This document shows positions 27,167-34,230 of a DNA stretch of 64,000 nucleotides, in pieces. Each line of letters opens with the position of its first letter. Position 1 is the first letter of the stretch. The translations under genes were made by a program, and so were the position numbers. The stretch is from positions 248,001 through 312,000 of the forward strand of contig NZ_JAKWFK010000002.1 of assembly GCF_029522115.1 (NCBI RefSeq). Reading direction: 5' to 3'. Below the pieces are notes generated by a model. That model had not been told where the DNA came from. It searched no databases and saw nothing but the letters and a program-made list of their open reading frames with translations. The stretch is from Trinickia sp. Y13 (GTDB lineage: Bacteria > Pseudomonadota > Gammaproteobacteria > Burkholderiales > Burkholderiaceae).

Positions 27167-27861
27167 TTCTGCTGAACCTCCGCCTCGAGGTTGACGAGCA
27201 TCACGTCGCGGTACGCGGTGCCTTGCGTCGCCCCCAGAGGCGTCACCGCGTGCTTCTTCGCCCGATCGACGATCAACGTATCGAACGGATTCGACAGCCG
27301 CAGAACGTTCGTGGGTTTGCTGTCCATTTCCGAAATCACGCTGTCCGCCCCAATCGCATTTCGCGTCAGCTCGATCAAATGAATGAAAACCAACGGCTCG
27401 TCATCGAGATGCAGCCAGACGGGCGAGCTGTACGACGCCCCGCCGCAGTTTGCTTTGTATCGAATGAAATGCACGCTGATGTTGACGATCTCCTGCCGCA
27501 CCCGATCGCAATACTCGTCGATGTAAGTGCTGTCGCACTGGAAAAGATGGCGAAAGACCCGGTTCTCGAGAATCGATTCATCGATCGCCGGAAACACCCT
27601 GACGCGCCCGCCATCGCTATCGTTGGCGCCGTACGATTGAAAGTACGACTGATTCGGGTTCAGGCGTATCTGCGCCGTCTTTCTGTCGTAGACGATCTTG
27701 ATCATCGCCCGATCGCGCACCGCGGCGTAAGGATCGGGCTTCACCTGCGCATCGTAAAAGCGCTTGAACGATCGGTACGCTTCGTCACCTAGGCCTTCGA
27801 GGTACGCGCTGCCGGGCACGAACTTGAAGCCATTCACGATATTGATGAGTTCTCTTTTCAT
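27163..27861 (-). CDS. Fe(II)/2-oxoglutarate dioxygenase, L-isoleucine 4-hydroxylase (IDO) family
   Basis: A 232-residue non-heme iron enzyme of the 2OG-Fe_Oxy_2 family, whose best-known member is the B. thuringiensis L-isoleucine dioxygenase making 4-hydroxyisoleucine. The facial triad is H151 and D153 (WLHLDDEP) plus H204 (KKHAVTPLG), and R218 (AYRDVML) should hold 2-oxoglutarate. The YFQSYGANDSDGGRVR region and SSPVWLHLDDEPLVFIHL match that family closely. It should hydroxylate a free aliphatic or sulfur amino acid; which one cannot be read. It is 37 bp downstream of the desaturase gene and overlaps the exporter gene. Confidence 0.88.
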   Translation of the reverse strand: MKRELINIVNGFKFVPGSAYLEGLGDEAYRSFKRFYDAQVKPDPYAAVRDRAMIKIVYDRKTAQIRLNPNQSYFQSYGANDSDGGRVRVFPAIDESILENRVFRHLFQCDSTYIDEYCDRVRQEIVNISVHFIRYKANCGGASYSSPVWLHLDDEPLVFIHLIELTRNAIGADSVISEMDSKPTNVLRLSNPFDTLIVDRAKKHAVTPLGATQGTAYRDVMLVNLEAEVQQK

Positions 27862-27898
27862 TTTTCGTCTCTCTACTAGCGCCGGCCCATCAAGCCCG

Positions 27899-29047
27899 TC
27901 AATTCAGCCGGTAGCGCAACCCTTCCACCGGCGCGGCAGCCGGCGCCGCACTGATTCGTCGCATGACCTCGTCGATGACATGGTGAATACCCCATATGTC
28001 CGTGTACGAGTACATGCCTCGCGCAAACTCGTTTTGCAGATCCGCTTCGCGCCGTTGGATCGCGTTCGGCCAACCGCGATCCGCTCCGGCTCTATGATGC
28101 CAATCGTGAACGATGAGCGATCCTTGCACGATCAGTAGGCGCGCAGGGAGATGGATGAGTAAATGCTCGGCCCACCATCCGCTCCAAGCGCGCAGCCACC
28201 GGATCCCGGAGAGTCCGTAGGCAGGCAGCATCCGCCCGCAAAAACGGCCGTGGCTGTTCTTCACGTGCGAGTCTCGAACTTTCTCGCCGCTCGTTCGCAG
28301 CACCCAAGCGTGCTCGGTCACCAAATGAAGCAACGAGCAGATTTGATAGATCACGGTGAGCGGAAGCGCGATCGAAATCAAAAACACCTGCAAGCCCAGC
28401 CCGTGGGCCACGCCCGCCAGCGCGGAAAACCACGCGAGCGTCATCGCGACCCTGTAGGCGGGCGCATCGATCAAATTGCTTTTGATTCGCCCCCACGCGT
28501 ACTGCAGATGGAACAGTGGATTGACGCATTGCCAGAGCAGGATCCATCGCATCCGTTCAACGGGAACGCCAGGCTGTAATCCCAACATATAGATCGCTGC
28601 CAGATCTTGATCTTCCATCGTCGAAAAATCGCGGCCGTGGTGCTCGTACACATGAAACCGTCGGTACGCATGGAACGGCTGCACGACGGTAAGCGTCGAC
28701 AATAATTCGCACAAAATCAGGTTCGCCCGTTCCGAGCGGAAGACCGCGTGATGGACCCCATGATGAATAACGGTGGCGACGATATAGCGCGCTCCCGAAA
28801 CGGTGAGCGTCACGGAAAGCAAAAGCCAAAAGGCGCTGGCGGCAGACAGCAATACCGCCACGGATGCCGCCATCCCGCCAAGGAAAAGCGCAATGGCCCA
28901 AGCGGTGGATTCGAGCGGGCTGATCGGCCTCGATACCCTGCCGTGCAACTCCTTGCCCGTCAACCATGTCCAAAAACCCTGAAATGGAAGACGCGTATAA
29001 GACTGGCGGATTGCCGCAGATCGTTCTAATTTTTCTCGCAATGTCAT
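27899..29047 (-). CDS. Membrane diiron desaturase/hydroxylase (fatty acid desaturase superfamily)
   Basis: A 382-residue integral-membrane protein with histidine boxes HHGVHH (H95-H100), HVYEHHG (H132-H137) and HDWHH (H314-H318), and a further HLVTEH pair, which would bind two irons. Several hydrophobic segments surround the boxes (about 47-90 and 200-240). The superfamily desaturates or hydroxylates acyl chains, and some members act on amino-acid metabolites (RtxC in rhizobitoxine synthesis). It is the first gene of the minus-strand operon with the hydroxylase, exporter and editing protein. No electron-transfer partner is encoded nearby. Confidence 0.85.
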   Translation of the reverse strand: MTLREKLERSAAIRQSYTRLPFQGFWTWLTGKELHGRVSRPISPLESTAWAIALFLGGMAASVAVLLSAASAFWLLLSVTLTVSGARYIVATVIHHGVHHAVFRSERANLILCELLSTLTVVQPFHAYRRFHVYEHHGRDFSTMEDQDLAAIYMLGLQPGVPVERMRWILLWQCVNPLFHLQYAWGRIKSNLIDAPAYRVAMTLAWFSALAGVAHGLGLQVFLISIALPLTVIYQICSLLHLVTEHAWVLRTSGEKVRDSHVKNSHGRFCGRMLPAYGLSGIRWLRAWSGWWAEHLLIHLPARLLIVQGSLIVHDWHHRAGADRGWPNAIQRREADLQNEFARGMYSYTDIWGIHHVIDEVMRRISAAPAAAPVEGLRYRLN

Positions 29048-29155
29048 TCCGTCACCCTAAGCAATTTCGGCGACAATGCTATCAGCCGCTCGCGCCGTCG
29101 TATCACCGTTCAATTTCTTTGGTTGAGCGAGAATGTTTCTAAACGACGATGCTTG

Positions 29156-29165
29156 AAATCGATTT
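29156..29165. promoter_or_regulatory. Candidate LysR operator, palindrome AAATCGATTT
   Basis: A perfect 10-bp palindrome, extendable with one mismatch to GAAATCGATTTTTC, in the 249-bp AT-rich divergent region between the desaturase operon and the ArgP-like gene. LysR proteins usually bind dyads in such divergent regions. Support is positional only. Confidence 0.35.
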
Positions 29166-29296
29166 TTCCCGACAACGCGCCTTGAATAAGGCGCGCTAGA
29201 ACGATGCGGGCCGCGTGATACTATCGCCGGCGGTTTCCTGCCAATTTTGATCGCAAGTTTTCAACGTCCAACCAATATTCCGAGACCGGAGCGGCC

Positions 29297-30262
29297 ATGC
29301 TTGACAGAAGCCAATTGGAAGCTTTTGCGGCGATCGTCGAACATCAAAGCTTCGAGCGTGCCGCAAATGCGCTGAACATCACGCGCGGCGCGATTTCGCT
29401 GCGCATCAAAGCGCTCGAGGAAGCGCTCTCGGCGGTGCTGCTGGTTCGAAATCGCCCGGTGCTGCCCACCGTCGCCGGCGAAGTCCTGCTTCGGCACGTC
29501 AACGCGGTGCGCCTGCTCGAACAAGACGTTTATCGGCAACTCGTGCCCGAAGGCGGGCGGCATCAACGCGCAAGGCTGGCCGTCGCCGTGAATGCCGATT
29601 CGCTTGCGTCGTGGTTCGGCGCATGCACACAGGCGTTGCTCGAAGCGCTGCCCGTTGCGCTCGAGGTGCTCGTGGAAGATCAGGACCATACAGGGCCCAT
29701 GCTGATTCGGGGAGAGGTCGTCGGGTGTGTGTGCAGCGAGTCGAAGCCCGCTCAAGGGTTCGAAGCGATCCGCCTCGGCTCGATGGAATATCGCTGCGTC
29801 GCCGCGCCCGCCTTCGCGCAGCGCCATTTCCCCAATGGCCTGACCGTGCACGAGCTCTGCTCGGCGCCGGCGATCTTATTCAATCGCAAGGATTCCCTCC
29901 ACGACGATTTTTTGAAGATGCTGTTCGGCGTGGAGCCGCGACAGTATCCGCGCCACTACTTCCCCTCCCCCGTAGCGTTGCTCGGCGCCATTCAAAGCGG
30001 CAATGGTTACGGCCTCGTTCCGATGCAACAAGCGCAAAGGCCGCTAGCAAGCGGGGAGCTCGTCGATCTCTGCCCGAAGCTCGGACTTTCCATCCCCTTG
30101 TTTTGGCATCACTGGCAGCAGGAGCCGCCCCTCGCTCGCCAAGTCACCGATTTCATCGTGCGCTTTGCGCGCGCCGCGCTTGCCTTCAGCGAACCGCCGG
30201 ACGTATCGCTCCAAGAGACGGAAAGCGCCGCTAGGCCGCGCGCGCGAATCGGCGCCGGCTGA
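29297..30262 (+). CDS. LysR family regulator, ArgP/IciA type
   Basis: A 321-residue LysR-type regulator with an N-terminal winged helix (LDRSQLEAFAAIVEHQSFER start; AANALNITRGAISLRIKALE as the recognition part) and a periplasmic-binding-like effector domain. The sequence pattern is that of ArgP, which controls lysine/arginine exporters in response to basic amino acids. Here it is divergent from the operon holding an amino-acid-exporter-like gene, so it probably regulates that operon in response to an amino acid. Its 3' end overlaps the convergent transporter gene by 32 bp. Confidence 0.88.
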   Translation: MLDRSQLEAFAAIVEHQSFERAANALNITRGAISLRIKALEEALSAVLLVRNRPVLPTVAGEVLLRHVNAVRLLEQDVYRQLVPEGGRHQRARLAVAVNADSLASWFGACTQALLEALPVALEVLVEDQDHTGPMLIRGEVVGCVCSESKPAQGFEAIRLGSMEYRCVAAPAFAQRHFPNGLTVHELCSAPAILFNRKDSLHDDFLKMLFGVEPRQYPRHYFPSPVALLGAIQSGNGYGLVPMQQAQRPLASGELVDLCPKLGLSIPLFWHHWQQEPPLARQVTDFIVRFARAALAFSEPPDVSLQETESAARPRARIGAG

Positions 30263-31478
30263 CTTCGAGCGCGAGGACCGATGTGAGCATGCCCGCCCCC
30301 AGGAACATCAGCTCGACGTTTCCCGTGACGAGACCGAACCATTTGGTCGCGTAAAGGGCGATCGACGAAAGACAGCCCGCCACGAGCGCACGTTGCGCGG
30401 CAACCGGCGGCACGCCAATGTTCAACAGCAGCAGCGCGAACAGCGGGCCGATGCTTGCGATGTACACGATGTTCAGGTCGATCATCGTTTCGATGATCGC
30501 CTGCCCGCGGCTCGCGACGATGGTGCCCAACAGCACCACGACCGCCGACGCCGGAGCCTTCGCGTCCTCTCGCGTCGTTTCGGGCATCGCCAGCACCGCA
30601 GTCGACATGGCACGGACGACGGCCGCGCCCGAGCCGAGCGCCGCGGCGATCAGGGTGAGCAGCATGACCGTCCCCGCCCCGCTTCCGAGGCGGTCCGACA
30701 TGTGGGCGAGGACCAACGGGATCGCTTGCTTCGCCTCGTCGGTGTGCGCGAGCCAGCCCGCGCCGCTAGCCGCGAGCACCGCCGATGCCGGTAGGGCACC
30801 CACGACGATCAGCACGACGGCGGCGAGCGCGCAGCCTGCCACGGCGGCGGCTGGGCTGCGGGCCGCGATGATGAATTGCTGATAGTCGGCGCCGGTTACG
30901 ACGAGAAAGACGACCGCGATCGTCATTGTCGCCACTTCCGAGCCGCCCACCCGATGAAGATCGCTCGCAAAGCGCGGGATGGCATGCAAATAAATGTCGA
31001 GTCCGCCGAGATCGAGAACCGCTAGCAGCAGAACGATGCTGCCGGCCAATAAGCACAGCGCGAAAATCTTTGAAGCCACCCCTAGGCGAAGCTGCGCGGC
31101 AACGAAGATCGCGAGCGACACGATCGGCAGCGACAACGCGCCGGGAACGCCTACCATCGATAGCGTCGTGCCCGCCCCTTGGATTTGCGCAGCGAGCACG
31201 CCCGTCATCCAGATGACCGAGAGCACGGCGACATAGCGCTTCACGACGGTGCCATATCGGTTCCCGAATAGATCCCACACGGGCATGCCGATGCGCCATA
31301 GGCGAGCCGACAGAAACGCAAGAAGCAGCATGCCGGCGCCAGTCAGCCACGGATACAGGCAGCCAGCCATGCCGTGCGACATGGCGAGTTCGCCTGAGCC
31401 GAAGAGAAATCCAATGCCGTAGCTTGCGGAAACGAGCAACGCCGCAACCTGCATCGCCCCCAACCGATCGCCGCTCAT
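30231..31478 (-). CDS. SSS-like (LeuT-fold) transporter
   Basis: A 415-residue membrane protein with about 11 to 12 helices. The N-terminal SYGIGFLFGSGELAMSHGMA and the GADYQQFIIAARSP segment suit the sodium/solute symporter family, though it is shorter than most members. Its ATG overlaps the stop of the second desaturase gene by 4 bp, so the pair is coupled. It could bring in the pathway precursor or move the product. The family assignment is moderate and the substrate unknown. Confidence 0.7.
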   Translation of the reverse strand: MSGDRLGAMQVAALLVSASYGIGFLFGSGELAMSHGMAGCLYPWLTGAGMLLLAFLSARLWRIGMPVWDLFGNRYGTVVKRYVAVLSVIWMTGVLAAQIQGAGTTLSMVGVPGALSLPIVSLAIFVAAQLRLGVASKIFALCLLAGSIVLLLAVLDLGGLDIYLHAIPRFASDLHRVGGSEVATMTIAVVFLVVTGADYQQFIIAARSPAAAVAGCALAAVVLIVVGALPASAVLAASGAGWLAHTDEAKQAIPLVLAHMSDRLGSGAGTVMLLTLIAAALGSGAAVVRAMSTAVLAMPETTREDAKAPASAVVVLLGTIVASRGQAIIETMIDLNIVYIASIGPLFALLLLNIGVPPVAAQRALVAGCLSSIALYATKWFGLVTGNVELMFLGAGMLTSVLALEVSRRRFARAA

Positions 31479-32491
31479 CGGGCGGGCGCCATGCTTTGAC
31501 GGCAGCGCACGGCGGCGGCGCTACCCCATAGATACGACGTGCATACGACGCCGCGTGCGCAGTAGCTAGGCAAGCACGAAAGCGTGCGCCAGACTTCGGG
31601 CAGGCGATAGTACGGCACCGCGGGCACCAAGTGATGCGTGAGATGGTATCCGTTGTTATGCGGGTGAACGATCCAGCGCCAGCGGCGCGCGACGGCCACA
31701 TCCCGAGTAAACGAATAAATTCCGCCAGCGGTCATTCCATAGTGATCGCACATTTCACGCCACGTCGTAATTGCATGGAAACCGGTTGCTTTCGCAACGT
31801 ACCAAGAGATGACGAACACGGCGGCAAATCCGGGTCCCGCACTCAGTGCCAACAAAGCCGAGAGAGCGACCCACCAGCCGACGAGCATCCACCGCCGCCC
31901 CGCGCCGACGTTCGAATCGATCAGGTGGCCGGCCACCGATGCGAGCCAGCCTCTCGCAGAAAGAAGGAGCTTGCGATAGGTGCGCCACCAATCCGGGAAC
32001 GAACCCGTCGCAGGCGCGATGTAGTCGGGATCGTGCTGGCTCATGCCCAACATCGCATGGTGACGGGCGTGGGTGGACCGGTAACGCGCGAGATCCGCGA
32101 GAAGTGCGGGCGCCAAGAACACGCCCGCCATCATATCGTTGAGCCGAGGCGTTCGATAAAGATTTCGATGACCGGCTTCATGCAAGAGATTGCCGAGCGC
32201 GCGTTGCCGATTGGCGATGAGAAATAGCGCCGGCACGGCCGCGGCAATGCCGAAACGGCAAAGGCACGAGACCGCCACCATAATGAGCGCCCAATCGAAA
32301 GCGATGTCGAACGCTGGGCGCACTTGGCTGATTCCCCGCAGGTCTATCGCACTCATCCCGCGTTCGGCGAGTTCTCTATGAACCTGATCCGCATCCGCCC
32401 ATACGGAACCCGGGCCTGCATTTTGTCGATTCATCGCAATGCCGTCGAATAGGAAAATCGGAACGGAGGCGACTGGCCAGAGCGCTGCCAT
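31475..32491 (-). CDS. Second membrane diiron desaturase (fatty acid desaturase superfamily)
   Basis: A 338-residue protein with histidine boxes HEAGH (H104, H108), HARHH (H141-H145) and NNGYHLTHHLVP (H283-H287), the canonical diiron set. It differs from the desaturase at 27899-29047 in box spacing and is not a recent duplicate. The start at 32491 has an AGG site 6 bp upstream; an ATG at 32434 (MNRQNAGPG) is an alternative. It is coupled to the transporter gene by an ATGA overlap. The HARHH and NNGYHLTHH boxes resemble RtxC-like and other small-substrate desaturases as much as lipid ones. Confidence 0.85.
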   Translation of the reverse strand: MAALWPVASVPIFLFDGIAMNRQNAGPGSVWADADQVHRELAERGMSAIDLRGISQVRPAFDIAFDWALIMVAVSCLCRFGIAAAVPALFLIANRQRALGNLLHEAGHRNLYRTPRLNDMMAGVFLAPALLADLARYRSTHARHHAMLGMSQHDPDYIAPATGSFPDWWRTYRKLLLSARGWLASVAGHLIDSNVGAGRRWMLVGWWVALSALLALSAGPGFAAVFVISWYVAKATGFHAITTWREMCDHYGMTAGGIYSFTRDVAVARRWRWIVHPHNNGYHLTHHLVPAVPYYRLPEVWRTLSCLPSYCARGVVCTSYLWGSAAAVRCRQSMAPAR

Positions 32492-32620
32492 GACCTGCCG
32501 CGCCGAATTCTATCCAGCGAGCATCAATCGGTATCGCGGTTTAAAAATTATTGCCGAGCGCTAGTGCGGCTTACGCCATCGATGGAGCGGCGAGCGGCAC
32601 GATCACGCACATCGACGGCG

Positions 32621-33037
32621 CTAAAGCCCTTCTCGGGGCGCCGTACCGGTCGTGATCGAATAAAGCACGGCCATTGCCCGCGCGGCATGCTGGACCGGGA
32701 CGAACAGATGATCATGGTAAAAGGCCGAAACGGCGTTGCAGGCAATGCCGGCCTCGGCTAGGGCGGTGGACACCGACGACAAGAAACCGACTGCGGCGAG
32801 GTCGGAGTGGACCTCGAGCGTGATCAAGCGCGACTCGAAGGAATACGGCAAGCACCGCGATTCGGCGACCTCTTTCTCGACGATGGCCGTAAGCCCTTCG
32901 GCTTCGCGGAAGAGGCAAATCGGATCGAGCCCATCGGGCAGGCGGTGATCGGCAAAGCTGCAGAACACATAGTGCGGCGACGCCAACCGCGGCGCCATCT
33001 CGCGCAGCAGGACTGCCAGATCGCTCTGTTGGCTCAC
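32621..33037 (-). CDS. ACT domain-containing protein
   Basis: A 138-residue protein with a short N-terminal domain (PHYVFCSFADHR, ICLFREAEGLTAIVEK) and a C-terminal ACT-type domain (RLITLEVHSDLAAVGFLSSV, IACNAVSAFYHDHLFV). ACT domains bind amino acids and this two-part family is widespread in proteobacteria, function unknown. It is on the same strand as the second desaturase, 129 bp upstream of it, so a role as an amino-acid sensor for the cluster is possible but may be chance. Confidence 0.85.
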   Translation of the reverse strand: MSQQSDLAVLLREMAPRLASPHYVFCSFADHRLPDGLDPICLFREAEGLTAIVEKEVAESRCLPYSFESRLITLEVHSDLAAVGFLSSVSTALAEAGIACNAVSAFYHDHLFVPVQHAARAMAVLYSITTGTAPREGL

Positions 33038-33430
33038 ACGGAATTTCCTCGCTTCGAATTTGCCGGCCGCGAAATACTATCACGCAGGCACATGGCGGCA
33101 TTGCTTGCCCGCGCTGCCGACTCCCTATCTAGCACCGGCCATCGAAGTTCGCGACTACGGGGATTGGGAAACCACGCGGCCGGGTGGTTACGGACTTCAT
33201 CTTTTCTTATGCGACCATATGACGCTTTAGCAAAATGAGATGAGACTGTTCGTCGTCAAACCAGCCTCCTCATTCTTTCACCACCGCTTTACGGGCGGCA
33301 CTGGCAATGCCGTCTAACACGCCAGCGTCTCGTTGGCGTGGCACGCATCGCTTGGAATGCTCGCATCGCATTTATTATGAATGTCCTATGCGACAATATC
33401 GGCCGACTACATTCGGGGATCGATAATTCA
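33038..33430. other. Intergenic region with AT-rich tract and a hairpin
   Basis: About 390 bp with no gene I can support. It contains an AT-rich stretch (33190-33240) and a 7-bp-arm hairpin CACGCCA/TGGCGTG (33318-33324, 33334-33340) without a T run. It marks the right edge of the accessory cluster. Confidence 0.4.
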
Positions 33431-34018
33431 ATGAAACGCTTTCTTTTGATTGCCTTGTGCCTGGCGTCCACCTCGGTCTTCGCAGGCGAGCGCAGACAGG
33501 TTCTACTCGAAACGCCCGTCACCTACGCCGCGGGCGCAGGCGTCGTCGAGCGAGTCAAGGACGAGTGCCACATCGACGATATGTTGACGCGCCACGTCGG
33601 AGAGGCGCTTCGCCGGCTCAATCGAACTGGCGAAGGGACGATCGAAGCGAACGGCGCAGCGGGCGATGCCGAGATCCTAAAGCTGCAGATCACCTACGTG
33701 ATGGGCGTGGGCGGCGGCGCATGGACGGGGCCCAAAGCCATCTCGCTGTCCGCCGATCTCATCGACAACGGCCAGGTCGTGCGGCACACGAAGTTCAAAC
33801 GCTGGTCTGTCGGCGGAATGTGGGGCGCCTTCAAAGGCACGTGCTCGATTCTCGACCGCACGGCTGTGGTCATAAGTAAAGACTTGAGTCGCTGGGTCCA
33901 TAATCCGCGCTATGTCATCAAGGATGAAGATGCGCCCGATCAAGCCTCGGCGCCGGAGGCGGCTTCCGCGACGGGCGCTGCCACGGCCGCGCAGGATAGC
34001 GGTGAAAAAGTGAATTGA
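33431..34018 (+). CDS. Secreted protein of unknown function
   Basis: A 195-residue protein with a clear signal peptide (MKRFLLIALCLASTSVFAGE). The mature part has an ECHIDDMLTRHVGEALRR segment, a beta-like LKLQITYVMGVGGGAWTGPK core and MWGAFKGTCSILDRTAVVIS near the end, with two cysteines that could pair. The tail is Ala/Glu-rich (from about residue 170). I recall similar small envelope proteins in Burkholderia, but no function. It stands alone between AT-rich DNA and a transposase remnant. Confidence 0.75.
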   Translation: MKRFLLIALCLASTSVFAGERRQVLLETPVTYAAGAGVVERVKDECHIDDMLTRHVGEALRRLNRTGEGTIEANGAAGDAEILKLQITYVMGVGGGAWTGPKAISLSADLIDNGQVVRHTKFKRWSVGGMWGAFKGTCSILDRTAVVISKDLSRWVHNPRYVIKDEDAPDQASAPEAASATGAATAAQDSGEKVN

Positions 34019-34067
34019 TCGAGGAGCGATGGTTGAACCGCCCCGGGAATCGTCGGGGCGGGTTCGT

Positions 34068-34208
34068 TCAAGTTGAGGCCGGCACGGCAGCTGCATCGCA
34101 GAGTCGCCGGTAATCGTTTGTTTCAGCTTCAACGGGTGGGATATAGCCGAGCGGTTCCAAGAGCAGATGGCGGTGAACCCAGGCGACCCATTCGAGCGTT
34201 GCCGACTC
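34068..34208 (-). pseudogene. IS3-family transposase (OrfB) C-terminal remnant
   Basis: On the minus strand the last 46 residues before a stop read SATLEWVAWVHRHLLLEPLG then YIPPVEAE and a short tail. This is the well-known C-terminus of IS3-family OrfB integrases (usual form LEWVDWFNxRRLLEPIGNIPPAEAE). The DDE catalytic core, orfA and inverted repeats are absent, and sequence upstream (above about 34208) does not continue the match. It is a decayed insertion next to the chimeric zinc-finger gene. Confidence 0.8.
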
Positions 34209-34230
34209 CCTGGATTGAACGAAATCTAAA

